Source: Rhodococcus ruber NBRC 15591 (GTDB lineage Bacteria > Actinomycetota > Actinomycetes > Mycobacteriales > Mycobacteriaceae). From it: 64,000 nucleotides of DNA. Where the stretch lies: assembly GCF_001894945.1 (NCBI RefSeq), contig NZ_BCXE01000036.1:62001-126000 (forward strand). Direction: 5' to 3'. The notes under the pieces are model-generated. The model saw only the letters and a program-made list of their open reading frames with translations, had not been told where the DNA came from and searched no databases. Positions 52,714 through 63,503 of this stretch are shown one piece after another; the stretch's first letter is position 1, and each line of letters begins with the position of its first letter. The position numbers and the translations under genes are program-made.

Positions 52714-54014
52714 GAGACTTCCACCTCCGTGCCACGGACGAGCGGCGCGAGCAGGATCGACGCGGCGGTGGACGGATTCGTCCCCGTGGCCGCGGGATCG
52801 GACGGGTCGGCACCACCTGCGATCTGCTCCAGGTATCCCAGCGGCTCCCGCTCCGCGGCGGCCGAGAGGACGGGCTGCCGGTCGATCGGGCTCGTCCGGA
52901 CGGGATCGTCGCAGTTCGCGCCGTCCATGCCGGGATACCGGGGGCAGTCGGCGGCGGTGTACGGCATCGGATCCGAGAAGTCCGCGACGGCGGTGATGTC
53001 GAACCGCCCGGTCGCGAAGACCCGTGCGCCGGCGTCGCCGAAGGTCGTGAGATGCCGCAGGGTGTCGTCGAGCCCGACGGTGTCGGCCGCGAACGTCTCG
53101 AGCACCGGCGCACCGTCGCGGACGACGGCGATCATCCGCTCGGTGTTCTGCGCGATCAGGGTGGAACCGTCGGCGGCCAGGGCGGCTCCGCCGCGCAGCA
53201 GGCGTGCCACACCGTCGCGGCGTTCGAGGGCGATCTCCGAGAGCTCCGCCGCGTTCTGCAGGGTCGCGACCATGTCGTCGGTGGCCGCGGCCGTCGACTC
53301 GGTCACCGCGGCGAGTTGCGGTGCGGAGGCCAGTCCCTCGTCGATCAGCGGGCCGAGCTGCTCGGTGAGCGCGACGCTGCGGTCGAGGGTGCGGCCGAGG
53401 GATTCGCCCCGTCCCGCCAGGGCCTGGCTCATCGCGTCGAGGGTGACGGCGAGCAGGTCCGGCCGCAGTTCCCGCAGGAGATCGGTGGTGGTGTAGTACA
53501 GGTTCGCCAGCTGCACCGCCTCGGCGGAGGTGTCCACCGGGATCTGTGTGCCGGCCCGCAGGCGGGGCCCGGTTGCAGGGTCCGCGGCCGGGACGAGTTC
53601 GAGGAAGACGTCGCCGAACAGGGTGCGCGGCACGATGCGGAGCTGCACCGAGGCGGGAATGTTTCGGAGCGCGCGGGCGTCGAGTCGCATCGTGATCCGT
53701 GAACTCGCGAGGCCCGCCTCGAGGTGCACGAGCCGGCCGACGTGCACGCCCCGGTACTGCACCCCGGCGGCGCCGTGGATCACTCCCGCGCCCGCCGGGA
53801 CCACCGCGGTGACTTCCGGCTCGCGCGAGAGTCCGCCCGACCCCGAGGCGACGAGCAGGGCCCCCGCGACGGCGACGACCACGACGGCGACGACCCCGAC
53901 GAGAGCCGCTCCCGCCCTGCCGGTTCCGTCTCGGCGCCGGCGACGGCTCTCGCGCCGCGGTGGGGGCGGCGCCGTGACGGCAGGACCCGGCGCCGTCGCC
54001 TGCTGGGTCGTCAC
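52710..54014 (-). CDS. mceA: Mce family protein MceA
   Basis: A 434-residue Mce subunit. A short basic N-terminal region (PPPPRRESRRRRRDG) is followed by an anchor helix (VGVVAVVVVAVAGALLVASG, about residues 34-53), MCE domain (GVQYRGVHVGRLVHLEAGL), helical region and a long C-terminal tail. GTG at 54014 overlaps the yrbEB stop (GTGA). First mce gene after the permease pair, as in all mce operons. Confidence 0.87.
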   Translation of the reverse strand: MTTQQATAPGPAVTAPPPPRRESRRRRRDGTGRAGAALVGVVAVVVVAVAGALLVASGSGGLSREPEVTAVVPAGAGVIHGAAGVQYRGVHVGRLVHLEAGLASSRITMRLDARALRNIPASVQLRIVPRTLFGDVFLELVPAADPATGPRLRAGTQIPVDTSAEAVQLANLYYTTTDLLRELRPDLLAVTLDAMSQALAGRGESLGRTLDRSVALTEQLGPLIDEGLASAPQLAAVTESTAAATDDMVATLQNAAELSEIALERRDGVARLLRGGAALAADGSTLIAQNTERMIAVVRDGAPVLETFAADTVGLDDTLRHLTTFGDAGARVFATGRFDITAVADFSDPMPYTAADCPRYPGMDGANCDDPVRTSPIDRQPVLSAAAEREPLGYLEQIAGGADPSDPAATGTNPSTAASILLAPLVRGTEVEVS

Positions 54015-54871
54015 GACAGCCCCATCCCCGGCACGGTCGGCACGAGCCCCCACAACGCGAACGTCAGGACCACGTCGGTGACACCGATGGCCAGGATGCT
54101 GGTGCGCAACGCGCGCCCGGCCGCGCGACCGACCCCCTCCGGTCCGCCGGTGGCGTGGTATCCGTAGGAGCAGTGCACGAGTGCCACGATCATCGCGAAC
54201 ACCACGGCCTTGGTCAGCGAGTACCACAGGTCGGACGGGCCGAGCGCGAGGTGGAAGTAGTAGTCGTAGGTGCCCGCGGAGTTGCCCTGGAAGGTGACGA
54301 CGACGAGCCGGGTGGCGACGTACGCCGACAGCAGGCCGACCATGTAGATCGGGACCACGCAGACGGCGGACGCGATCAGCCGTGTGCTGGCGAGGAAGGG
54401 CACCGACCGCACGGCCATCGCGTCCAGCGCGTCGATCTCGTCGGAGATCCGCATGGCGCCGAGCTGGGCGGTGAAGCCGGTGCCGACCTTCGCCGCCAGC
54501 GCGACGGACGCGACGACCGGGGCGAGTTCACGGGTGTTGGCGATCGCGGACAGCATTCCCGACAGCGACGTCATGCCGATCAGCTCGAGGCCGCGCTGGG
54601 TCTCGACGCCGACCATCATCGCGGCGACCGCGGACATCGCGAAGACGATGCCGATGGTGCCGCCCCCGGCGAGCAGCGAGGCATAGCCGAAGCCGACCTC
54701 CCCCACGTGGTACGTCACGTGCTTGTGGTACCGGCGCAGCGCTGTGGGAATGCCTGCGACCGTGTGTATCCCGAACAGCACGTGGCGGCCGACGGTGGCG
54801 AACCCGTCGACGACGCCGGTCACCGACCGGTGGACGCCGCGCACCCGGGTGACGGTGGAATGGGACAGCAT
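54011..54871 (-). CDS. yrbEB: YrbE/MlaE-type permease subunit B
   Basis: A 286-residue MlaE-family permease with five or six hydrophobic segments and the conserved cytoplasmic coupling region RELAPVVASVALAAKVGTGF followed by GAMRISDEIDALDAMAV, which contacts the ATPase. Together with YrbEA it forms the membrane part of the Mce ABC importer; the ATPase (MceG/Mkl) is encoded elsewhere, as is usual. The ATG overlaps the yrbEA stop by one base. Confidence 0.92.
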   Translation of the reverse strand: MLSHSTVTRVRGVHRSVTGVVDGFATVGRHVLFGIHTVAGIPTALRRYHKHVTYHVGEVGFGYASLLAGGGTIGIVFAMSAVAAMMVGVETQRGLELIGMTSLSGMLSAIANTRELAPVVASVALAAKVGTGFTAQLGAMRISDEIDALDAMAVRSVPFLASTRLIASAVCVVPIYMVGLLSAYVATRLVVVTFQGNSAGTYDYYFHLALGPSDLWYSLTKAVVFAMIVALVHCSYGYHATGGPEGVGRAAGRALRTSILAIGVTDVVLTFALWGLVPTVPGMGLS

Positions 54872-55686
54872 CAGTAGGTCCCCACGGCCGGCACCATCAC
54901 GGTGTACATCTGGGACAGCACGGTATTGACGACGAACACCATCACGAAGGCGAGCACGACGGCCTCGTTGACGGCGTCGGCCACGCCGCTCGGGCCGCCC
55001 TTGGCGTGCAGGCCCTTGAACGCGGCGATGAGGGCGGAGGTGATCCCGAAGAACGCCGACTTCACCATCGCCATCACGAAATCCGACAGCCGGCCGTACT
55101 CGGTCAGCGTGCGCAGGAAGCCACCGCCCGAGGCGTCGTCGACGTAGATCTCGTACAGATAGCAGCCGCCGACACCCACGAGCGTGACGAGCGCGCAGAG
55201 CATCACCGACACGAGGATCGAGGCGAGCAGCCGCGGCACGACGAGCCGCTCGACCACGTTCAGCCCCATCACCTCCATCGCCTCGATCTCCTCGCGGATG
55301 GTGCGGGAACCCAGGTCGGCGCAGATCGCGGAGCCGCCGACCCCGGCGAGCATGAGTGCGCACACCAACGCCGCGGCCTGACCCACCACGACGAACGCGA
55401 CGATCGCGCCGGAGTACCCGCCGGCGCCGAGCCGGCCGGCGAGGGAGCCGACGGAGACCGCGATGAGCACGCCGACGGGCAGCATCAACAGCAGTGCCGG
55501 GCCGCTGCACACCTTCGCGACGAACAGCGCCTGTGTGATCGTCTCGCGGAGCGAGAGTCGACGGCCGGCGACGACGCGCACGGTGGTGGCGAGGGTCTCC
55601 ACGGAGAACCCGACCAGCGCACCGACCTGGATCGCCAGGTCGTGCACCGGCCCCCTCGCCTCGGGCAGCTCGAACGTCACTCCCAT
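54871..55686 (-). CDS. yrbEA: YrbE/MlaE-type permease subunit A
   Basis: A 271-residue MlaE-family permease, partner of YrbEB. The coupling region reads GSAICADLGSRTIREEIEAM, then EVMGLNVVERLVVPRLLAS, and hydrophobic segments cover the rest. It begins 53 bases after the FadD5-like gene, and the whole set fadD5-yrbEAB-mceA-F-mas reads in one direction without gaps, so it is one operon. Confidence 0.92.
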   Translation of the reverse strand: MGVTFELPEARGPVHDLAIQVGALVGFSVETLATTVRVVAGRRLSLRETITQALFVAKVCSGPALLLMLPVGVLIAVSVGSLAGRLGAGGYSGAIVAFVVVGQAAALVCALMLAGVGGSAICADLGSRTIREEIEAMEVMGLNVVERLVVPRLLASILVSVMLCALVTLVGVGGCYLYEIYVDDASGGGFLRTLTEYGRLSDFVMAMVKSAFFGITSALIAAFKGLHAKGGPSGVADAVNEAVVLAFVMVFVVNTVLSQMYTVMVPAVGTY

Positions 55687-55738
55687 ACCCCCGTACGCGT
55701 CATCGCGGCCTCCCGTCCCCCGACGGCTCCTCGGCGTC

Positions 55739-57322
55739 TCAGCCCTGGACGACCGCCGACAGGCCGCCGCGCAGCTGGTGCTTGACGACCTTGCCGCTGG
55801 CGTTGCGCGGCAGGGCCTCGACGATCACGACGTCCTTCGGATGCTTGTAGCGGGCGAGCCGCTCGTCGAAGAACGGCTGCAGCTCGTCCAGGGGAAGATC
55901 GTCGTGGCCGGGCCGTAACGCGATCACCGCGACCGGCACCTCGCCCCACTTCGGATCCGGACGTCCGATCACGGCGGCCTCGAGGATCTTCGGATGCGAG
56001 AACAGCACGTTCTCGACCTCGGCGCAGTAGATGTTCTCGCCGCCGGAGATGATCATGTCCTTCTTGCGGTCGACGACGTAGACGAAGCCCTCGTCGTCGA
56101 CGCGCACGAGGTCGCCGGAGTGGAACCAGCCGCCGTGGAACGCATCTGCCGTCGCGGCCGGGTTGTTCCAGTACTCGCTCATCATGGTGGGTCCGCGGTA
56201 GACGATCTCGCCGACCTCACCGGGGGCCACGTCGTTCATCTCGTCGTCGACGACCCGCGCCTGGATGGTGGGAATGACCCGGCCGACGGAGCCGAGCTTG
56301 CGCAGCGCGTCCTCGCCGTCGAGCACGCAGGTGATGGGTGACATCTCGGTCTGGCCGAACACCGCGACGTTCGACGCGTCGGGGAACGTCTCGGCCATCG
56401 CGCGCAGGATCGTGTCGGACGACGGCGCAGCGCCCCAGGAGATGTTGCGCAGGGCCAGCTTCCGCGGGTTCGCCTGCTGTGCCGCGCACACCGCCTGCCA
56501 CTGCACCGGCACCAGGAACAGGTTGGTGACCTGCTCGGCCTCGAGGACGTCGAGCAGCTCGTTCGGGTCGAACGCCCCCACCGGATGGATCACGGTGGCG
56601 ACGCCCAGCATCAGGTTGGGTGCCATCGCACCGAGAGCCGCGATGTGGAACATCGGCGAGGCGCAGAACCCGACGCCGGACTCGTCGAACAGGTGGAACG
56701 CACGGATGCACGTGAGGGCCTGCGCGGACATGTTGCTGTGGGAGAGCACCGCGCCCTTGGGCCGTCCCGTGGTCCCGGAGGTGTACATGATCAGGGCCGG
56801 GGTGTCGTCCGGAACGTCGACCGCCGGGTGCGGCTCGCCGGTCTCGGCGACCAGGTCCTCGTAGGCGAGGCTGTCGCCGTCCGGGGCCCCGCCGACGGTG
56901 ATGGACAGGCCGAGCCCGTCGCTCTCCGCGCGGACCGCGGCGGCCAGCGGAGCGAGGGGTGCCTCGACCACGATCGCCGAGGCCCCGCTGTCGTTCGACA
57001 GGTACGCCACCTCGGGCGCGGTGAGACGGAAGTTGACCGGCACGGCGATCGCACCGAGAGCGTTCGCGGCCAGCACGGTTTCGAGGTATTCGGGGCGGTT
57101 GAGCATGAGCACGACGACCCGGTCACCGAAGCCGACGCCGCGCCGCGCGAGGGCACCGGCGAGCCGCTCGACCCGGTCGTGCAGCTCCGCCCACGTGATC
57201 GACCGGCCCTGGAACCGCAGCGCGGTGCGGTTCGGGATCATCAGGGCGTGCCGCTCGAGGTGGTTGTTCCAGTTGTTGCGACGCAGGCGCTGGGTCTCGG
57301 CGAGGGTGGAGGCGGTGACCAT
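55739..57322 (-). CDS. fatty-acid-CoA ligase, FadD5-like
   Basis: A 527-residue AMP-forming acyl-CoA ligase. It has the P-loop IMYTSGTTGRPKGAVLSHSN near residue 170-189, the acyl pocket region FGQTEMSP, GWFHSGDLVRVDDEGFVYVV near 400-419 and the C-terminal catalytic lysine in LPRNASGKVVKHQL. A ligase at the head of the operon is also found in the mycobacterial mce1 locus (fadD5), where it is thought to activate imported or recycled fatty acids. ATG follows GAGAGGAA by 7 bases. The 274-base gap upstream likely holds the operon promoter. Confidence 0.87.
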   Translation of the reverse strand: MVTASTLAETQRLRRNNWNNHLERHALMIPNRTALRFQGRSITWAELHDRVERLAGALARRGVGFGDRVVVLMLNRPEYLETVLAANALGAIAVPVNFRLTAPEVAYLSNDSGASAIVVEAPLAPLAAAVRAESDGLGLSITVGGAPDGDSLAYEDLVAETGEPHPAVDVPDDTPALIMYTSGTTGRPKGAVLSHSNMSAQALTCIRAFHLFDESGVGFCASPMFHIAALGAMAPNLMLGVATVIHPVGAFDPNELLDVLEAEQVTNLFLVPVQWQAVCAAQQANPRKLALRNISWGAAPSSDTILRAMAETFPDASNVAVFGQTEMSPITCVLDGEDALRKLGSVGRVIPTIQARVVDDEMNDVAPGEVGEIVYRGPTMMSEYWNNPAATADAFHGGWFHSGDLVRVDDEGFVYVVDRKKDMIISGGENIYCAEVENVLFSHPKILEAAVIGRPDPKWGEVPVAVIALRPGHDDLPLDELQPFFDERLARYKHPKDVVIVEALPRNASGKVVKHQLRGGLSAVVQG

Positions 57323-57596
57323 GAGGATTCCTCTCGGGGCGTGGCGGAGGTGCCGACGGGACGCGATCCGGGTTCTCGATGTGAGGCACATTACAGGCAG
57401 CGGCCCTGTTCGGCCAGCATTTTGTTAATGGTGATTCTCGAGGAGACAACCGGTTGAGGAGGGCGCGGGCGCGCGCAGCACGGAGCGTGTCTCGCATCGA
57501 ATGATTTTGTCGCCCAACGTCTGAACAGGGCAGTCCGACCGGGACGCAGCCGGGCGGCGACCGGGGTTCCCGCGCCGGTAAGTGCACGGCCTGTCG
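57323..57596. other. 274-base gap upstream of the mce operon
   Basis: No gene is seen between the crotonase stop and the ligase start, both leftward. The DNA around 57405-57440 is AT-rich for this genome (a stretch with TTTTGTTAATGGTGATT), as expected of a promoter region; a GntR-type Mce regulator is not adjacent. No clear dyad was found. Confidence 0.35.
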
Positions 57597-59452
<1,856 letters not shown>

Positions 59453-59605
59453 TTAACTTTCGCGGTGCGCAACCGCGTTTGTCAAGGGTTCTCCGCTGGC
59501 CTTTCCGTGGGGCGTGGCCCTCCGATTCGCCGACGCAGATATGGTGTTGGCCGCTAACGTGTGCGATAGGCTGCCGGCATCACGCCCGGCATGAATGGAG
59601 GTACG

Positions 59606-60883
59606 GTGGCGGAGCAGACCCGGGCCGGTTCGCGGGCGACGCGGACACGGTCGACCGCCCGCACGGCGACCGAGGGAACACCGGCTCCGCGACGACGGCC
59701 GAAGAACCGCAAGGCACAGATCGCGGCGGTCGCCGCCGAGGCGTTCAGCGAACGCGGGTACCACGGTGTCGGGATCGACGAGATCGCTGCCGCGGTCGGC
59801 ATTTCCGGCCCCGCCCTCTATCGGCACTTTCCCAACAAGTACGCGTTGTTCCGCGACGCCGCCCTGAGCCTGGGCACGACGCTCGGGACGGCGGTCGCCG
59901 AAGCGGACGCCGCGAGCCCCTCGAGCGCCGACCCCGGCGAACGCCTCGACGGCCTGCTGCTCGCCGCGATCCGCACCACCGTCGAATGCCGCCGCACCGC
60001 CGGGCTCTACCGATGGGAGAGCCGCTATCTCACCGCGGAGGACCGCGACGCGGTCCGGCGAGAGATCTGGGGGGTCAACCGCCGGATCGGGGCCGCGCTG
60101 GCGGCCCTGCGACCCGGGCTCCCGGAACCGGACAACGTCATCCTCAGCGCGGCCATGCTCAGCGTCGTCGGCAGCATCACCGCACACCGCGCCCCGCTGG
60201 CCAACCGCCGGATCGAGCGGCTGCTGCTCGAGGCCTGCCGTTCGGTCGCGCGTGTCCGTCCGGCGACGACCGACCGGTCACACGACGAGCCGGCCCGTGT
60301 CCCGGGCCTCGCCGTCGCCAACAAGCGCGAGGTGCTGCTGCACGAAGCGATCCTGCTCTTCTATGCCCGCGGGTACCACGACGTGAGCATCGAGGAGATC
60401 GGCGCGGCGGCCGGCATCAACGCCTCCGGCGTCTACCGGCACTTCGCGAGCAAGGCCGACCTGCTCGCCGCGGCCTTCCACCGGGCCGCGGACCGGCTCG
60501 CCGTCGCCGTGAACGGCACGCTGGCCGACTCCACAACCCCGGCCGAGGCACTGTGCTCCCTGACCCGCGTGTACGTCCAGTTGTCGTTCGCCCGCAGCGA
60601 GCTGATGGTCGTGTACTTCACCGAGATCGGAAACCTGCCCGATGCACACCGCACCGACCTGCGCAACATCCAGCGGCTCAACGTCGAGGAGTGGGCCCGC
60701 CTGCTCGGCGAGGTACGTCCGGCCCTGTCCGCCGTCGAGTGCCGATTCCTGGTGCACGCCGCGCTCAACCTCGTGCTCGACGTCGGACGTCTGTTGCACT
60801 TCGACGCCACCCCCGCCAACGAGACCCGCGTGCAACAGCTCATGCTGGCGACCCTTCTCGGCGACCCGGCGGCGGACGCGTGA
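59606..60883 (+). CDS. tandem TetR-type regulator (two TetR units in one chain)
   Basis: A 425-residue protein made of two complete TetR units. First helix-turn-helix: EIAAAVGISGPALYRHF near residue 65-81. Second: EIGAAAGINASGVYRHF near 265-281, each followed by its own helical domain. One chain may therefore mimic a TetR dimer. The N-terminal 35 residues are basic and low-complexity. GTG at 59606 is taken as start because GGAGG lies just before it; the ATG at 59591 has none. Divergent from the NPD-type gene over a 249-base gap, so control of that operon is likely. Known from a few actinobacterial regulators of lipid metabolism. Confidence 0.82.
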   Translation: MAEQTRAGSRATRTRSTARTATEGTPAPRRRPKNRKAQIAAVAAEAFSERGYHGVGIDEIAAAVGISGPALYRHFPNKYALFRDAALSLGTTLGTAVAEADAASPSSADPGERLDGLLLAAIRTTVECRRTAGLYRWESRYLTAEDRDAVRREIWGVNRRIGAALAALRPGLPEPDNVILSAAMLSVVGSITAHRAPLANRRIERLLLEACRSVARVRPATTDRSHDEPARVPGLAVANKREVLLHEAILLFYARGYHDVSIEEIGAAAGINASGVYRHFASKADLLAAAFHRAADRLAVAVNGTLADSTTPAEALCSLTRVYVQLSFARSELMVVYFTEIGNLPDAHRTDLRNIQRLNVEEWARLLGEVRPALSAVECRFLVHAALNLVLDVGRLLHFDATPANETRVQQLMLATLLGDPAADA

Positions 60884-60978
60884 CGCGCACGGCACTCGCC
60901 GCGGTGGTGCGGGAGTACGGCGCGGACCCGCAGCGATGCCGTCGAGGCAGTACTCACCTTCGACCGTCAGGAGTGACC

Positions 60979-61455
60979 ATGACCGTGGCCGACGAGCTGG
61001 CCGCACTGCGCCGCCGCACCGACACGATCTCGCCGCGCGAACTCGACGACCTGTGGGCGCGCCTCGAGCCCGCCCGCATCGACGATCTCGTCGGATACCG
61101 CTGGCGCGGATTCAGTTTCGACACCGGCCACCGCACCCACACGGTGCTGGGCAAGGCCCGGTGGTACGGCAAGCAGTTCGCCGCCGCCCACGACGTGCAG
61201 CCGCTGATGTGCCGGGACGCGAGCGGTGAGCTCTACTCCGACGTCGAAACCGGGCGCGGCGAGGCGTCACTGTGGGAGGTCCGGTTCCGCGGCGAGGTCA
61301 CCGCCACCATGGTCTACGACGGTATGCCGGTGTTCGACCACTTCAAGAAGGCCGACGACGACACGCTCGTCGGCGTCATGAACGGCAAGGGCGGGCTCGT
61401 GTTCGACGCGGGCGAGCACTACTGGTTCGGTCTCGAACGCGACATCGCGCTGTAA
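60979..61455 (+). CDS. GXWXG and DUF4334 domain protein
   Basis: A 158-residue protein. An N-terminal GXWXG motif (DDLVGYRWRGFSFDTGH near residue 40-56) is followed by DUF4334 (GMPVFDHFKKADDDTLVGVM near 115-134 and the aromatic end EHYWFGLERD). This two-domain architecture is found in many actinobacteria; the fold suggests a small lipid- or haem-binding beta-barrel, but the role is not known. The ATG follows CAGGAG by 5 bases. It follows the tandem TetR gene by 95 bases and precedes the third palindromic element. Confidence 0.78.
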   Translation: MTVADELAALRRRTDTISPRELDDLWARLEPARIDDLVGYRWRGFSFDTGHRTHTVLGKARWYGKQFAAAHDVQPLMCRDASGELYSDVETGRGEASLWEVRFRGEVTATMVYDGMPVFDHFKKADDDTLVGVMNGKGGLVFDAGEHYWFGLERDIAL

Positions 61456-61501
61456 TCCCCTGCACCGCAAGCCTTCCGCCGGACACCCCCACGCTCCACA
61501 G

Positions 61502-61552
61502 GACCGAATGTGACATCCGGTCGATGTGATCGACCGGATGTCACATTCGGTC
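61502..61552. repeat. palindromic element at a convergent junction, copy 3
   Basis: Perfect 23-base inverted repeat: left arm 61502-61524 (starts GACCGAATGTGACATCCGG), right arm 61530-61552, loop 5 bases. The right arm overlaps the stop codon of the GntR gene (61551-61553). It lies between a + gene and a - gene, like copies 1 and 2, and shares the CCGAATGT(G/C)ACAT core. Confidence 0.82.
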
Positions 61553-62219
61553 ACTCGGGGCGCCGGTCCAGGTGCTCGAGCAGCCGGCGGACCGCATCGT
61601 CGAACTGCCCCGCGGTCTGCGCGATCACCTCGTCGCGGTCCCCCCTGCGGAACGCGTCGATCAAGCGGGCGTGCGAGTCGACGGCCGACCGGCCCCACTC
61701 CGGGTCCGCGGTGTAGAGCCGGTACGGGGTGTAGCGGGCCGCGCTGTAGAGGAACCAGGCGAGCTTCGGGCTGTCCGCGATCCGGTTGACCTCGCGATGG
61801 AATTCGAACTCCGCAGCGGCGATCCGGTCGGCGTCCGACGACGAGACCGCGCACCGCAGCGCATCGTTCAGCGCGGTGAGCCGATCGAGGTCCGCAGCGT
61901 CCGCGACCCGCAGCACGCGCACCGCCAGTTCCACCGCGATCTGTTTCTGCAGCCAGAAGATGTCGGCGACGTCGCCCCGCCCGAGCGGCGAGACGACGTA
62001 ACCGCGGTTGGGCACCGACTCCACGAGACCTTCCCCCCGCAGGGTCAGCAGCGCCTCCCGGACCGGGGTGACGCTGACCCCGAGTTCGGCTGCGGTCTCG
62101 TCGAGCCGCACGAAGTCGCCGGAGCGCAGCGCGCCGGAGATGATGAGGCCCCGCAGGTGGATCGCGACCTCCTCCGAGAGCTGAGGCCGTCGCCGCAGGG
62201 AACGGGCCGGTGCCGCCAT
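61551..62219 (-). CDS. GntR family (FadR/FCD type) transcriptional regulator
   Basis: A 222-residue regulator with an N-terminal winged helix (LDETAAELGVSVTPVREALL near residue 38-57) and an all-helical FCD ligand domain with the usual metal residues (DLDRLTALNDALR, FEFHREVNRIADSP, RHARLIDAFRRGD-type end). FCD members sense organic acids or acyl-CoA. The ATG at 62219 lies 3 bases after the acyl-CoA dehydrogenase stop, so both are one operon. A perfect 24-base palindrome before that operon and the divergent aldehyde dehydrogenase is its likely operator. Confidence 0.87.
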   Translation of the reverse strand: MAAPARSLRRRPQLSEEVAIHLRGLIISGALRSGDFVRLDETAAELGVSVTPVREALLTLRGEGLVESVPNRGYVVSPLGRGDVADIFWLQKQIAVELAVRVLRVADAADLDRLTALNDALRCAVSSSDADRIAAAEFEFHREVNRIADSPKLAWFLYSAARYTPYRLYTADPEWGRSAVDSHARLIDAFRRGDRDEVIAQTAGQFDDAVRRLLEHLDRRPE

Positions 62220-62222
62220 CGT

Positions 62223-63374
62223 CTACAACCCGTAGCTCTTGCCGATGATGTCGCGCTGGATCTCGTTGGTGCCGCCGAAGATCGTCGACACGATCGTCCG
62301 GCGGACATGGTGCTCCATGTCGAACTCGGTGGCGTACCCGTATCCGCCCATCATCTGCATGCCTTCGAGGGCCGTCTTCTTCGCGACCTCGGTGGCCTTG
62401 AGCTTGACCATGGACGCCTCGCGCGGAAACAACGTGCCCGGGTTGTCGTCGACGAGCCGCGCGACGCGGTACACGAGCAGGCGCGTGGCCTCGATCTCGG
62501 TGGCCAGGTCGGCGACGCGATGACGGATGGCCTGGAACGTGCCGACCGGCCGGCCGAACTGCTTGCGTTCGGTGACGAACTGCAGGGCGTCGTCGAAGGC
62601 GCGCTGCGCGGTGCCGAGCATCATCGCGGCCAGGATGAGCCGCTCGGTGTTCAGCCCGGCCATCAGCTGGGTCCAGCCGTTGCCGACCTCGCCGACGACG
62701 GCGTCCGCCGGCAGATGCACGTCGGTGAGGTAGAGGTCGTTGACCTCCTTGCCGCCCATGGTCTCGATGCCGCTGATCTTCAGCCCCGCGGTGCCGGCCG
62801 GCAGGTGGAACATCGTCAGGCCCTGATGCTTGGCGCCGCTGCGGTCGGTGCGGGCGACGAGCAGAATGTTGTCGGCGAAGTGCGCGTTGGAGCACCAGGT
62901 CTTCTGGCCGTTGATCAGCCAGCCGTCGTCGACCTTCTCGGCGCGGCAGGTCAGGGCGCCGACGTCGGATCCCGCCTCGGGTTCGGACATGGAGATGGAC
63001 TGGGATCGGCCCTCGACGATGCCGCCGAGCACGGTCTCCTTCTGCGCCCGGGTGCCGAACTTCTCGTAGGCGGCGCCCGTGATGAGGGTGGGGCCGATGC
63101 CCCCGATGGGTGCCATGCCCCGTGTGCTCTGCTCGAGCAGGATGCACAGGTCGACCGTGCTGCCGGCGGAGCCGCCGAACTCCTCGGGCACCGTCACGCC
63201 GAGCCAGCCGAGCTCGGCCATCTTCCGGTAGAGCTCCTGGTTGTGGCTGTGCTTGCCGTGGTCGGTGAGGGCGTCTCGCTGTTCGCGGGTGCCGACCTCC
63301 CGTCGGCAGAAATCGGCGACGGCTGCGGCGAAGTCCTGCTGCTCGGGAGTGAATTCCGTCAGGTTCGTGTGCAT
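62223..63374 (-). CDS. acyl-CoA dehydrogenase
   Basis: A 383-residue FAD enzyme that oxidises an acyl-CoA to the 2-enoyl-CoA. Signatures are ISMSEPEAGSDVGALTCRAE near residue 128-147, QKTWCSNAHFADNILLVART near 157-176, FGRPVGTFQAIRHRVADL near 260-277, and the C-terminal FGGTNEIQRDIIGKSYGL, where the Glu of TNEI is the expected catalytic base region. The ATG follows AGGAGG by about 7 bases. It is cotranscribed with the GntR gene and divergent from an aldehyde dehydrogenase; a shared palindrome suggests one regulon. Substrate chain or branching is unknown. Confidence 0.9.
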   Translation of the reverse strand: MHTNLTEFTPEQQDFAAAVADFCRREVGTREQRDALTDHGKHSHNQELYRKMAELGWLGVTVPEEFGGSAGSTVDLCILLEQSTRGMAPIGGIGPTLITGAAYEKFGTRAQKETVLGGIVEGRSQSISMSEPEAGSDVGALTCRAEKVDDGWLINGQKTWCSNAHFADNILLVARTDRSGAKHQGLTMFHLPAGTAGLKISGIETMGGKEVNDLYLTDVHLPADAVVGEVGNGWTQLMAGLNTERLILAAMMLGTAQRAFDDALQFVTERKQFGRPVGTFQAIRHRVADLATEIEATRLLVYRVARLVDDNPGTLFPREASMVKLKATEVAKKTALEGMQMMGGYGYATEFDMEHHVRRTIVSTIFGGTNEIQRDIIGKSYGL

Positions 63375-63457
63375 GGGATCGGCCTCCTGGCCTGGACAAT
63401 TAGTGGGGGGTTGTCGACACCGGGCGCGCCGCCTAGTGTGATATCCACGACAGTGAA

Positions 63458-63481
63458 TCACATCAAATATATTTGATGTGA
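63458..63481. promoter_or_regulatory. perfect 24-base palindrome, likely GntR operator
   Basis: The half-site TCACATCAAATA at 63458-63469 is followed directly by its exact reverse complement to 63481. It is very AT-rich for this genome. A second, looser dyad TGTGAT (63437-63442) / ATCACA (63457-63462) overlaps it. It lies between the acyl-CoA dehydrogenase/GntR operon and the aldehyde dehydrogenase gene, in position to control both. Confidence 0.8.
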
Positions 63482-63503
63482 CCCAGCGAAGGAAGCGTCG
63501 CCC

